Below are positions 25,601-40,600 of a DNA stretch of 64,000 nt, one piece after another. The stretch is from positions 186,001 to 250,000 of the forward strand of contig JBDOQK010000051.1 of NCBI GenBank assembly GCA_040437565.1, in the 5' to 3' direction. Both the position numbers and the translations under genes were made by a program. The notes under the pieces were generated by a model. The model worked only from the letters and a program-made list of their open reading frames with translations, had not been told where the DNA came from and did no database searches. The DNA is from Albugo candida (Eukaryota > Oomycota > Peronosporomycetes > Albuginales). Position 1 is the first letter of the stretch. Every line of letters starts with the position of its first letter.

Positions 25601-28600
25601 CATCCGGGTCTTCTTTCCAGTCGGAAACGATGAAGGCTGTGATGGCACAAAATGTCAGCATTCAGTACATTGCTTCTGGTTGTTTCGAGGTCGCGTATAC
25701 AGCCCGAAAAACAGGACCACAAACGATCGCAATTACGATGGAGACAATGCCACTCATACAGAAAATATCGCTTGTATGGCCTTCCACTACATCAAATCGA
25801 GGAGGAACATTCACACTCGGGTTGAGAGGAAGTGGAAAGTCCACTGATCCAATATCTCATCAGGCTTCCAGCGAGATCGTTCGGAGCGCAACACTGGAAC
25901 TTTTGAAAAGGGCCTTTGATACAGAGAGCTCACCACATTTCTCTGAAAGTCAAATTCGTGTCACGAGAGACGTCAATGCTCTTAATGTTGGATTTGATTA
26001 TATAATCACTTTGCACGGCTTTACCTCCCAGTTCTCTTCATCGCCGCTTCTGTCCGCTGATTGCAACCTTTTTGGAGGTGGAAGTACAAAGTCGACACCG
26101 GCGAAAATCGACGTTTTTGTCGTCCAATTCTCAACTCGCGAGCATGTACACACACATTCCAATAGCGATTTAGTTAAGAATGAGATCCAAGTGATTCTGC
26201 TCGATAAAACGAGTGCCCAAAGCGTCTCAGGAACATTCAGACTTCAATTCCATGATCAGGTGACGAATGAAATCCAGGTGTCGGCCGATGCACACGAATT
26301 GCAAGTCGCGTTATCAGCTTTGGACGGACTTGACAATGTCAACAGCTTGCAAGTTTCAAGGTCGGATTCGCTTGAACGCATCGAATGGGCAGTGACATTT
26401 CTTGCAACCAAACCATCCGAATCGCAATCTCAGGTGAGTGGTGGCCGGGTTTTGACCGATACGGAAGCACTGCTGGGGAATCTTTCTCCATTAAAAGTCT
26501 TCTCGCAAAGTTTGAATGGAGGAGGTGCATCGATCAAAGTACTTGAGAAATCGTCGAGTAGTACTTCCACTTCTCCCGGTGGTGTGATTCTACAAGATGG
26601 TAGCTCTCCATTCACAGCAATAGTAGCTCACGGACTGGTGGATCCTTCGACAACAACAGCGATAGATTTGGGTTTCAATCACGAAAGCCTTCAGACGGGA
26701 TCACTTGCCTTTAAAAACACATTTCTCATCGAGCCAAAAGATTCATTTGCCAATACAATTGATGGTGCTCAAGTCGATAATGAAGAGTACTTGTTGAACG
26801 CCCAAAGTGGTCCTCCGGCTAACGAGATTCAAATCATTGAGTTGTTTGTTCGGAACAATCCACCGATCGCTGCAAGTTCGCCCGCTTTTCCCATTCTTAC
26901 GGGTAGCTTTCGCCTCAGCTTTGGAAGCAAATGGACGGATCTTATTCGTCTCCATGATGGCCTTGGTCCGGTACAATTGGCACTGAACAATCTCGGGCAA
27001 GTAGGAGCAGTCAACGTCACAACAACGGACGCACGCGAGCTTCTCGCTGTGACAGCTCAAGTATCGACGCATTCAGAGATCATTCAGGTCACAAGTTGGA
27101 ATTCGATGGATTTTACCACTGACTTTGACGTTGGTGATTGGATTCGGCTTGAGAGCTCTGACGGGCCCGTATTCACAATTCAAACGCTCAGCTCGACGCA
27201 TATCACTCTTTCCAGTCCGTACAGAGGAAAATCAGAGAATTCGGTCAAAGTGTATCGCCAAAAACAGCCTCGATCAGCGTATACTTTTGTGATCGCATTC
27301 GCTTCCGATATCGGAGATATCGAGGCTTTACGTGTCGATGCGTCTCAATTGCAAGTGTCCAGTGCTCTGTCTACAGTCGAGAGTCAAATGGAAGCAAAGA
27401 TCACAAGTTGTGATCGCTTTCGTACACAAAAGGTTGAAATTTCATTCGATTCAGAGCTTTCGGGGATTTTCACGCTCCAATACCTCAATTCGACCACATC
27501 TCCACTTGCATTCGACATCAACGCCGACGATATGAAGAAATCTCTTGAAAAGCTGTCCTCCATCTACGCGGTCAACGTGGATCACCCTGTTAGTGCCGTT
27601 TGGGTGATCACGCTTTTGTCGGTAAAGGAACAAAGTATGGGGCTGAGGCTTTTGTATGCTGAACGGTATCGTCTCTCTGGCAAAAATGTCGATATCACAG
27701 TCTCGTCCTCGTGTCCATCGACGAAAACCGCTTCGAATGGCGTCGTCATACGCTCTCAGTACGGAAGACCAGGACTCCAATTTCAATCCAATCTTCTCGG
27801 AACTTTAAAAGTTCCCGTCAAAGTCGCATACTCATCGACCTACCCGGGCAAATATCTCGCGACTTACACAGCTTCAAGAGCTGGATCGTATAATTTATCG
27901 ATACAGATTGCAGGTCGAAATGGAATCGTTGGGCAATACTTTACGAATCGATGGCTGTATGGGGATCCGTCTGTGCATCGCGTGGACGCCATCATCGACT
28001 TTGAATGGGAAGATGGATGGATCGTACCCGATGTAAGGGATTTCATCAGTGTACGATGGACAGGATATATAAAGGCGTGCTTTTCCGAAGAGTACAACTT
28101 TACAATTCATACGCCACATTCTGTTCGCCTTTGGATCGATGACACTCTGATTTTGAATGGTTTTGATGATGAAATTCCGACGATTTTGTACGAGTCCAAC
28201 GCTGAGAATTGGTTTGTATCAACTCCAATCGCTATGGTTAAAGATCGTCTCCATAGTGTGATACTCGAGTTCCGCAAAGATCATGGGATTTCGTATCTGC
28301 AGCTATTGTGGTCCTCGTCCTCGCAGGTGCTCGCTGTGGTCCCAATTTGGTCTCTTTTCCACAAAATATCAAGTCTTGATCCTGATGGAATAGACGACAT
28401 TCACAAAAGCCCATTTCCGGTTTCGATACAGGGAACACTACCCGGACCACCTTTGAATGTTTCGCTCGCCATAGCTTCTGCAAAATCGCTTCAAATCAGC
28501 TTCTATAGCCCACTTTATGATGGTGGAAGTGAGGTAGAAGGATATCTGATAGAATCGTGGGAGAGAGAACTATTTGGTGTTCCTGAGATCCAAAGGATCA

Positions 28601-31600
28601 AGCTGGATCGGAGAATTGATGGCGGGAGCTTCACACTCGAGCTGGATGCTGGACAGCAGTCGAGGCCTTTGGCTTACGATTCACTCGGCGAGGACGTGAA
28701 GAATGCGCTGGAAGCCATCAAAGGGTGTGGGAACGTATCTGTGACGCGAACGACTTCCAGTACAATCGTCGACTTTAGCGTCACATTTACGACTCGAATT
28801 ACAAGTGTACCTGTTCTCACGATAAACGGCCATGCTTTGACGTCCAGAAGTCTAATGACAGCGTACTATGGCGTGTGTGCTAAAGGCTCAGGCTCACCCA
28901 TTGGGAATCCAGGAAGCGTTGTGCTCTGCGGGTCTTCCGAGTCTCGCACGAGTGCTGTCACGCCTCCCTTGACATCCACCTCCGTCTCGTTACTTTATCT
29001 AAATCGAGAGGAGCCGTATGTTGCTGTCGTGGATGGACTCAATCAGCCTACGGCTGTATCGGCTCCATCAAAGGCAGGAGAAGGCGGGGATGGAGGTCTT
29101 GGATTTGATGTTCGAATCTCTGCTTTCAATGGCATTGGGTATGGTCTACCCAGCGCGTTTGTGTCCATGAAACCAATGGCAATTCCTTCGCCACCACGAA
29201 ATGTCAAACTCAATCTTGTTGCTGGATCATCTACAAGTCTTCGTGTAAGCTGGGATCATCCTATGAACGATAATGGTGCAGTGATCACGCACTTTGTCGT
29301 CAGTTGGGAACTAGTGACGTCCAAAGTCTCCAACACAACGGAACGATTCAGCGGCACTAGTCAATCGTTCCTGAATGAATTCCCAGTGTCACAGAGCTAC
29401 AAGCACACAGTTGCAAATCTGACACCGGGTACCCTCTACCAAGTGTGTGTGGAGGCGACCAATATCGTCGGTGGTAGCACACAGACATATGCGACTCCTT
29501 CCACGGAGACCCCAAGACGCAAGGCAGATTTCCCGTTCGGCTCTTTGGATAGCTATGCTGTCTCCTTAAATGTACGATCGATTGGTTCCCTAACGAACGA
29601 CCAGAATCACTCGAATGCTGTTAAGATTTGGCTTTCGACATCGACGCTNNNNNNNNNNNNNNNNNNNNNNNNNNNNNNNNNNNNNNNNNNNNNNNNNNNN
29701 NNNNNNNNNNNNNNNNNNNNNNNNNNNNNNNNNNNNNNNNNNNNNNNNTTTTACCGGCAGCAATTGTTACAAAAGCGTGACCATCGACAAGCTCAATCTC
29801 TTGGAATCCAAGACGCTAGGCCGCGGAACATACGAGATCCCAGGATTACATGTCGGCGTATCGTATCATGTCCGCGTTTCAGCGTGGAACGGTGTCGGAA
29901 GTGACTATGGTCCGAGTCAGTTCTCAACACCTGTCCTTCTTTCTCCACAATCGTGTCCGTCGCGTCCACGTGATGTCGAAGCAGAAAATATTGCTCCCTC
30001 ATTACTTCGGGTCTCATGGAAGAAGCCTCTTCTCTCAGGCGGCTCTGTCATATCGAAATACAATGTCCAATTCCGAGTCGATTTCGCCTCGTGGACCAAA
30101 ACGCTTGTCGTATCGAAGCCTCCCGATATTCAAAGTGTTTATATCTACTCTTCATCCGCGTTTGGGCTTCAAGGGTCTATCTACATTCAGTATTCGGGAG
30201 AGATAAGCTCCACGGGGATTTCTGTCGACGCGACTTCAGTACAAGTGAAAGAGTTTCTGGAAGGCTTTTCAACCATCGATCTCGTCAACGTATCGATTTT
30301 GCCAATTCGCGAACGCTCAAAGTACTCTGCGGGTAAGCGGTACGGCGTCGTGTGGAAAATCACCTTTTCAGAGCTCAGTCTGATACGATCGCCAGCCTTA
30401 CTCGTCTCTACCGATACAACTGGAAGTCTATCGATTTTCTCCAAACCAATTCCTCCATTTAAACGCGAAATGTGTGGAGGCTCTTTATCAGATGTTTCTT
30501 GCGTAAAAGTTGTCAGAGATCGCATTGAACTCACACAAACGATTGTGAATACGACAGAAGTGATCAAAGACCAAGCAGTATCCCTTCCACATCAAAATCT
30601 GATGATCTCCGTTGCAGCTGTGAATGCTCATGGCTTTACGAGCGATTTCACTACCGCTGTATTGCCTCGTACAGAGCCTCAAGCCCCAAGTCCTCCAAAC
30701 GCTGTCGTCGCGATTCCCTGTGCAGCTGATGCGATACTCGTTCGATGGAAAGCGTCGACGTATCGAGGCGGCGTTGATGGTGAGCTTTTACAATATCTGA
30801 TTCAGTGGGATATATCCATGAATTTCGACCTACAAAGTGTGCAGACGGGCTCTAGGATTCTCCACGAGACCGATTCCACTGCAATTGTGACGGAATCAGT
30901 CGACGCTTTTGTTGCTGAAAACACATTTGAGACTTTGATTGTCGGATTGGAAGCTTCAAAGAGGTATTATGCTCGCGTGTTTGGTATCAATAGTGTCGGC
31001 TATAGCAAACCTTCTCAAGCCGTACCTCTGCAGGCGCACGAACGAATTGAGAGAATGATAATCCAAGCGACANNNNNNNNNNNNNNNNNNNNNNNNNNNN
31101 NNNNNNNNNNNNNNNNNNNNNNNNNNNNNNNNNNNNNNNNNNNNNNNNNNNNNNNNNNNNNNNNNNNNNNNNCAGGCGCACGAACGAATTGAGAGAATGA
31201 TAATCCAAGCGACATCTTTGGCGGATACGATCGCAGCCGGGCAAGCGTTCCGCTTATCGTTTAATAATTACCCGGCCCTATCGACTCGGGCAATTCCCAT
31301 CCGCTCGGAAGCCTCGGTACTTCAGTCGGCGTTAATGGATCTACCAGGAATCAGTAGTGTCATGATAACACGGAATGATCACTCCAAAGGAAGCTTGGGA
31401 ATCGCTTTGTACGACACCAGTGGAATCGATACATCTTCAGAGGTGTACGTGGACTTGCTGATCACATTCCTTCCATCGGAGGATGGAGTCTCGGCTTCTG
31501 ATTGGGGCTCCATGCAAGTATCGGATCTATCGCCTGTGTCGCCTGCTTCAGTCAATATCGTCACTATTCAAGATGGCTTCCATGAGACGCCGATGTGGGT

Positions 31601-34600
31601 GCAGCCGCATGCGATGCGATCCATTGGGCCTCAGAATGTATCGGTATCGATGATCGATGATTCTTCGTTGGGCGTCGAATGGAAACCTCCGAAATTCGGC
31701 CAAATGACAACTGGAACTCCCTTATCACAAAAGTATAAGATCGAATGGAGTGCCAATTCGCCTCTTTTTACAGATTCCGTCACAAATGCTGCAGCATTTG
31801 AATATCGTTCCGCTGCAAAGTCGACGGCTTTTGTTGTTCCAAAGGATCCAATGAACTCGGAGGAAGTGCTAAAGTACAAAATCACATCGCTATCGAGTGA
31901 GAACAAATACTTTGTCCGCGTATCGTCGTATAACGGAGACATGACCAGCTTTCTCTCGTGGAATCTCGGCTACAGCGATCCTGTGCTTGCATCAATGGCT
32001 CGGGGATATGGGGCTTCTGATCTCCAAATGTATCAAATTGCACCCAAAATGCAAATTCCATCCAAACCGCATGCGGCACAAATGCGTTTGAGTCGATCCA
32101 AAGTCCCAACTCAGCTGGAAATCTCATTCACAGAGCCAATTTTCAATGAATTTGGGTTTGTTGCGGGTAATGGTGGAAGTCTGATTCAGTCGTACCGCGT
32201 CGAATGGACAACAGATCCGTACTTTTCTCTCTCAGCGGTGAAATCGTATGAGATCCCGCAGATTACATCGATACTCCATACGCCAAGGATTTGTAATGGA
32301 GGATCAATGTGCACTTTTCCGCTTGGGGCAGAGGTGCAAAGTCTTTCACACGCCGCAAATGCGGTAGACGGAAGCTTCAGGCTGTCTCTGGGCATCCTCT
32401 GGCCACCTGAACCGCTTCAAAGAGATACAATCGCGACATTATTCCCCACATTGCTCTGTTCCGCTTGTGTTACTTCCATCGATCATGCTGGAATGTTTAT
32501 GACCTTTACGACACCAAATTTAAGACTATCGCTCGGCACCAACGCCGTGTTTTTACTCGACAGAGATGGAGCATCGAAAGGCTGTGCATTCCAGGTGTCG
32601 AACCCTCCAAATGCTTTGTTGAATCGCCTCTATTTTACCTCTCCAGGCGGTATCGTTCTATCCGATCGATCGCAATGCACGCTGACTTTTGGTGCCTTTT
32701 CTGTTCATTCGACACCAACAACCGATTGCTTATCTGTCAGCTCATTGACAGCATCGAATTTGGAGACCAAAATGGAAGCATCCTTCCAAGATGATATTTC
32801 AGTGGCTGTAGAAACAGACGGACAAGCTGTCAAGTACTGGTTCACCTTCACAGGCGCTTCATTTGCAGCTCAACCAGCCTCAGGCGGAAGGAACATCGAT
32901 ATGGTGCCGCCTCTTCTCGTGTCTGCATTCGATGGAACTGCAGGCTGTAGCCCGCTATCAAATTCGATCACAACAAAAGTCGAGCTAGAAAGCTCCACCA
33001 CGCTTACCGCCGGTGTCCCGTACTACGTCCGCGTTTCCGCCCGTAACGAAGCTGGCCTTGGTCCTCCGCTTCAGACAACGCCAATTTGCCGAGATCACTC
33101 AATGTATTGCAATAAGCTTTCCCCACCAAATTCCTTGCAATTAATTCCAGCGACTTCTCCTCTACCGCCAAAGAACGCGTCTGTATGGAACGATCCAAAT
33201 GACAATTCAGGTGTCTATGTATTGTGGCCTGTCACCGGCGATCAGCTTTCCATCGAAGCTCAGGGAAGCCCCATTCAAGCCTTTCTCGTGGAGTATTCAA
33301 CAGACACGACTTTCTCGGGCTCGACGTTGTGCACAGGCTGTGTCATTTCATTTCAAATATCGACAGGAACACTACAGCTGGCCACAGCTATCTCTCCAGT
33401 CTTCCCGCGTTGGGTACGTCTTCAAAATGTGCGTCCAACTTGCTTCCTTTTGATCATTGGAGGCAATGGGAATGCGTACATGACGGCTCCACATTCCGGC
33501 TGCGAAGACTTTGCCTCCGCTTCAGTCAGTTCTCAAGTCGATCTTATCGCTCTCCACACAAATTCACCAGAAAATGGCTTCGTAGTAGTCGCAGCAAATG
33601 ATCTCAAAGAGACGTCAACCATTAAAGTCGCACAACTTGTTCCGAACACAGTGTATCGCATCCGCGTGCGATCTCTCAACACCCAAGGTCTCAGCGAAAC
33701 AAGCACATTTGCCTTCAGTACGTGTCCACCGAATCAAAGCATTGCTGCTTGCTCGGCTACAGGACTTGACGCTTCCACGACCACTTTGTTGTCGTCCATT
33801 GTAACGAGGAAATTACCCAATGCGCCTTTTCTGAGTGTTCCTTTGCATTTGCGGGTCTCTCAACCTCAGGCAATTGCCACTGTCAACACATTTACAAAAT
33901 CAACGGCACAGGTGTTTTTCTATGACTCTAATGGATGGCGAGGGCTTCAAAGTGTCGATTTCATTCGTATTGAGAGATCGTTCGACCAATCTTTTAATTC
34001 ATTGATCGAATCGATCGATATTCCAATCACAATCGATAGGAACGTAGCTGCTGATTATGGGCTTTCTCAAGAGACTTGCTGCTCGTTTTGGAACACTTTA
34101 CCGCTTTGTTTGAATTGCGTGACAGCGTATGACGCTACCAATCTCATTCTCACTCTTTCTTCGGCTCTACCGGCTTTAGTATCGTTCAGCTCGTGGGACT
34201 TGTATCCTGGGGATCAAATTCTGGTCGATGAAGGAGCTCGAAACTGCTTATTTACGCTCGGAAGTATGGTGAACGACTTGGTCTCAGCGTTGCTTCTCTC
34301 GTCGTGGAAATGGAACGTTGCAGTCACAAGCGGTTGCTCTTCGTTCTCGAGCACTTCGTTGTCCCTCTATCAACGATATCAGTCGACATTTACGCTCCAA
34401 GATCTCGTCCTCGGTAAGAGAACATTCCTTCGTGCATCAAGCCATAATTCTTTGGGTATTGGACCTCCAAGCGATCCGATTGTCATCACATCAATCACAA
34501 AATCCGATCCGCCACCCGCAGCATCGATCCGTGTCCATACATTGACACGATATAAAGAGGTCAACGAGCCTCTCCTACAAATTCTTAGCGCGTCCCTGAC

Positions 34601-37600
34601 CGATCTTGAACGAGTGAGCTCTTTAGCGATTCAATTTCAACCTTCAAATGCAGGAACCTCGAGTTTGGATAGAAATGGAGGCGATCCAGTGTCCTCGTAT
34701 CTGGTTGAATGGAGTGATAAAGAATGGAGCACGATGACACCACATGTTCAAGTACTTTCCACCATACTGACAGGTCCATTGGCTCCAGGGGCTTCCATTG
34801 TATCGGGCGCATTCACATTACGTTTGGACACTCGCAATTGTGGAAATTGTCAAATGAAAGGAGTCTTTAGCACTTGTGCGATCGCGTATAACGCTGCAGC
34901 TGCTGAAGTAGAAAATGCGCTTTTGTATCTCCCAAATATCGCAAGCGTTCGGGTCACAATGGCCGGGTCTTCCGCCAACGGTGGATGTAATCTCATCACT
35001 GGAGAGTGCGCGTGGAGAATCACCTTTGACTCGGATCTTGGAATTATTCCAGACTTGACGCTCGCTGAAAACAGGCTGAGTTGTGTGTCAGCACAAGCAA
35101 CCGTATCCGTGACCACCGAGACGCTAGGCAGCCTCCATGGAGCTTTGTATTGTCCTCGATACGAGCCTCTTACGTGGACACTATCAACGTCGGGACCTCA
35201 GTCCTGCTTACAAGTGGTAGCCTCCGATGAAAACGTCACACAGACTGTACTTCGAGGCTTTTTACCGCCCGGGAAATTCTTCTTTCTGCGTGTGGCGGCA
35301 GCAAACAGCCTCGGGTTTGCATTCCGTCGCTCACCAAATCCACGGGGAATGCAAGTACCTTTTGAACCTCCATCGCCTCCAACCTCTTTCTACAACAGAG
35401 AAGCTTCACCAGTCTTACGCCTTGCCGGTCGTTCCTCTCTCATTGTCGAATATGGACTTCCTATTTTCGACGGAGGTGGCTCCATTGCGAGTATTACGAT
35501 ACAATGGGATACGAGTCCGACTTTCAGAGGTCCGATCGGTTCCGCTGTGATCGCCTCACCGATTCAAAACGGTCGATTTCGGATCGACGACCTTTTCCCC
35601 AACACAATGTATTACGTCCGAATGTACGCAATGAATCGTGAGGCCGGAGATACGCTTTACACTTTGACAAAGCCCGATAGAGAACTAACACGCGGGAAGC
35701 CTTCTGCACCTCGAAATGTTTTGCTCAACAATGGGAATAGATCTCCACGGGGGACTTGGATTCTCGTGACTTGGCATCCTCCTGTGGATGTCAACGGAAG
35801 GACTGATCGTTCGATCGAGTCGTACCAAATCGAATGGTGTGAAGCGTATACAACCGAAAGAGAATTCGGACAGCCATTGATCCAAACGGTTGAAACGAGT
35901 GGAATGATATCGGGTGGAAGTTTCACGTTATCATTTCCATTCTCAAGTCGTTCGGTGAAGCCGAATGGCGTCGAAATTGACCTCAATGGATTCAGATTGC
36001 TTCCTGGAAGTGTCACTATCACCAATGGTTTTGATTACATCACAACGACAAAAGATCTGACGAGCTTTTTGACCCGTGGCGATCTGTTTGCGGTACAAGG
36101 AACGCTCTACCTCGTGGCATCCACGGGGCTCTTGTCGTCTTCCAGGATCCCATTAGCATCTACCACGAATTACAAAGCAGCGACTTCATCAAGTCTTGGA
36201 AGCTCACGACTTATCTATACAGGCATCCGTCTGACAAATGCGCTGATTTCTGCTCCATACAAAACAGCGCCTTTGGCCCATGACTGCACGTCCGATGCAT
36301 TGAGAGAAGCCCTTGAGCTTCTTCCAAGCGTAGGAATTGTGCATGTGGAACGCTCACAAAACTCACTTCAGACACAAACAAACACATTCGCGTGGTCCAT
36401 CACGTTCTTGAATCAGGCGTCTTCCATTCTGTCGGACTCGAATCAGGCAATATCTCTGATTGTAAATGATCGAGAACTGATTTCAAGCGATAGCTCGGCG
36501 GGTGCTTTTGTCAGAATTTCGCAAAGTGGAAGTTCCCCACCGCTTTTCGACACTAAAAGCATCTCTTCCAACGTCACATCCGTAGAGATCCCAAATCTCA
36601 TTACGGGCACATTGTATCACTTTCGGGTCGCTGCAGTCAATGACATTGGCCTGGGGCCTTTCCAAAGAGGTACGAATTCGGATTCTCTCTTTAAAAATGC
36701 CATTGCACCGGCACGTGCTCCATCAGCAGTGAACAAGGTAGAACTTGAAGCGCTATCAACAAAACAATTCCAAGTGTCCTTTGACGAAATGACACTGTCC
36801 GGCGGGGCTCCAGTCACCAATTATAGCGTTTCGTATAGCTCTTTGGATACTTTCCATGCCAGAAATACCGTCGAAATGATCGTACAGCCAAGCGTTCGGG
36901 TCCAACGTGTCAGTATCGGAGCCATAAGCGATGTATCTCCGGGCACCTCGTTCACTATCAGCACATTGTACCTTCCAAAAGACAATGCAATTGGCAACGC
37001 CAAACTCTTACTCTGCATTTCGACTCAAGTTTCGACTCGATTGAATGCTCTCCACTTTGAAGAAACAAATGGATTTGTGATTCGTATTCCTCAGGACACC
37101 ATCCACGACATTCCCATTGTTGACTTCTCGACGCAATTTACACGCGGAGAGATTGTAAGGGTGCAGAACGCACTCTTTAAAGTGTGTTTGGACCCGACGT
37201 TTAGCTTTGCTCCATCCAATGTCAAAGTTTTCTCGTTTGACGGAGTCGATACAATCACTCTTTCGGCCGCTTTATCAGGATGGCTGTTAAATGTGTTTGT
37301 CGATGGAAGTCTCATTTCCATCGGAGCTCCAAGACTCACCACATGCAAAGCTTTGATGACGCGAACAAGCTTAGTCAACCTTCAGTTATCGAGGCTTTCC
37401 TGCTTGCCGGCACAATTGTCTGCTTTAATCGCTCAAAATGGAGTCAATGGAGCAAGCATACAAATTCATTGGGGTCCCGCGATACTTCCGCTTTGTCAAC
37501 TACGTGATCCAATGTCTCCACTGAATGCGAGCGATTTCTCACAATTGATGAGAACAGCTTTTCGGTCGACGAGTTTGACGGCAAATGTTGGCGATAAAGT

Positions 37601-40600
37601 AGCAGAAATTCCATTTCCATTTCCAATTTTTCAATCCATTTCAATTGGAAAGGCCGGGATTTTGAGAACAAAAGGCGATTCAAGTGGTTTGTTGTATATG
37701 GCTTCCTGGTCACAATATGAAATCGATTGTGGCGATTACATTCGACTCGGAGACTTGATCGACGGGCCAACATATCGCGTACGCGGGAAATGTAAGGATA
37801 CAGCTACTCCGGTCGTTTGTGATTGTGATTTCAGTACGCCATCGGTCTCGTACCTCCAACTAGCAAATCTCTACGATATGGGAAAACCAGCATTTCTCAC
37901 TGAAAACGCTCTTCAGTTTGCTACTTTTGAGCGACAATCGATTACAATTCGTTCGGTGTCGGGGGATGTAGCCCATGGACGAGGTGGTTTCCGCATTCGG
38001 TTCGGATTTGAGACTACTTTTACGACATTGAGAGGAGGCGAGATAGGCTCCAACCCGAACAGCGCTTCAGGCTGTCTTTTGTGGAGCTCAGGATCGCTGA
38101 CGGCGAATGCGAATGCGGACATTTCGAGTTTGGAGAAAGAGCTGGAATCCTTCGATGCTATCGATAACGTTCGAGTTTCGAGGTTTTTGACCACTGCGCC
38201 TACAGCGATGACGTATGTGATCGATTTCATCGGTAGTCGGGTGCGTGGAAATCAGCCGATTTTGGAGGTTGTGGATGTAGGCGTGAATGGATGCTCGTCG
38301 TTTGCCAGCGTAGCGGCTCCGAGCACTCCGATAGCGGCTCCAATCATTCAAGTCCAACGAGATGAAAGCTCCTTTATCGTCGTCTATAAACTTCCAACTA
38401 CGTCATCCGTACCGTTTGATGCATCCGCCACAGCTTTGGAAAAAGCCCTCGAGGAGCTACCAGCCGTCGGACAAGTAAAAGTGTCGAAATCAAAGGATCC
38501 ATATCGTAGTGAATGGAGAATCACTTTCAATAGTGAATCCAATGATTTTGTGCCCCAATTGTTTGTGAACGAATTCCGCTTGAAACCAGCGGCAATTTCC
38601 ATCACCAAAAGGCAAGAAATCGATATCACGCCTGCACTTAATAGCTCTGCCGTCTTTGCACGCGTTCGTGCTCGGAATCGAATTGGAGACGGCGAATGGA
38701 GCACGTCAATTCCTGAAATGATTCCATTGATAACTCAAGTCCCTGGACGTATCTCGAGTTTGGAGTTACAAGTGTTGTCGGATACGGAGCTCTTACTCCA
38801 TTGGGATCATCCAATTCATAACGGAGGCGAGTCCATCATCGAGTACAAAGTGGAAGTTTACAGCGCAGAGGTAAACAGTGGAGCACGCAATGTGAGGCTT
38901 TTCCGTCCTTTTGAAGTCGACACGCGCCGTATCAGCGAAGTTGGAGGTCTCTATGACACACAGATACTTCATCTTTCAGCTCCCATTCGAGGTTCCTATC
39001 GATTTCTGGCCGGTACCTTTGCAGTTGGATATCTCAATCAGTGGACAGCGGAGCTTCATTTCGATATTTCTGCTAAAAGCTTGCAATCTCACGTTCAAAA
39101 TCTCACCAGTATTGGTCCATGTCGTCAAGTTCGCGTCGATAGAGAGCTGGGGCCTAACGGGTACACCTGGATCATCACTTTCCAACCGAATGACACACAG
39201 ACTCGTGTCTTTGGCTGTAGCGGGTGGCAGGCTTTATCTTTGGAAGCACTCGATGTGAAGTCAACGAATCTGATGATGTGCACGGATTCTCTGCGTACTA
39301 ATTGCGTGCTGAAAGACAAGATGACAGGCCTTGGACCAAGTGTGAGTCTCGCAAGTGTTTCTGAGCTACAAAGTTTGGGATGTAGAGGCAGTATTGTGTC
39401 ATCCATCGATACATTCAGAATAGCTTTACTAGGGAAGATCACAGACCCCATCCGAGCCACAGCGAAGCAGCAGGAGATGCAGGATGCGTTGGATGCCGTA
39501 CTCCCTCCTGGAAGTGTATCCGTTGGGTTTCCAGATCCACAAACCACGATATGTGCCAGTAACAGTCTGACTCGTGTCTACGTTTTATTCCGAGCATTTC
39601 GAGGGGATGCTCCATTGCTCACAACTGTGAGTGTGTCGCCTTCTTTGACACTGATAGCGACAGAAATGCGTAAAGGACGATATCAGCGACTTGTAGGTCG
39701 TCTACCGCACTCCATCGTACTCGATGGACTGATCGCCGGGAAGGAATACCATACGCGAGTCGCAGCATCCAATTCTGCCGGTTTTGGTGCTTATAAGGCA
39801 GGCAACCCATCTACCCCAAGCAAAAGAGCCCCAAGCACACCAATGTCCATCAATATCTTGTCCAAAGCAAACGTTGAAAGTTCAAGTCTGCTGGTTTTTT
39901 GGGGAACTCCTTTAAGCAATGGCGGATCGGAAATCACTTCGTATCGCTTGGAATACGACACGTCACCAACGTTCTCGTCCCATTGTGGAGAACGCGTGGA
40001 GACGCAATTTCTGACAGTACATTCGTCAGTACCATTGACCTCAAGCAAATCATTTCGACTTGTGACGAGTCAGGATCCATTACAAAGTCAGCAACCAGTG
40101 GATGTTGGGTGCTTCTCCCCGCTAGTATCGGCCGTAGATCTGGAGCTAGCTCTCCAGGCTCTTGGAGGAATCCATGCGAATGCTCGGGTCAGTAAGCACG
40201 CGTTAGATGATGTCAGTTGGGAGTATGGCCACAGGTACAAGATCACCTTTGGAATCGACACGGCAGCCTGGAGCCATATTCCCGAACTCGATGGTCGCCA
40301 TTTCGTCAATGATGCGTACAATCAGCTTCGGGTCTCCTTATTGAGGCGACCGGACGCTCTGAGCACTTTGAATTGCTTCAATGATTTCGATGGTGTGATA
40401 CAATCGGATAGAGAGCATTTTGGATTCAATTTAGATGCAAAATACGGTCAGGGAAGAATCGATGCGAACGTTGAAGACTGTAGTGCAAGTCTTCTCGAGC
40501 CATTGGGAAAAAGCTCACAAAGTGATGACAGCGCATTGAAAACTGCTCTCAATGGAGCGATTCTCAATATGCCATCTGAAGAGCTTCCAAAAGTGAAAGT

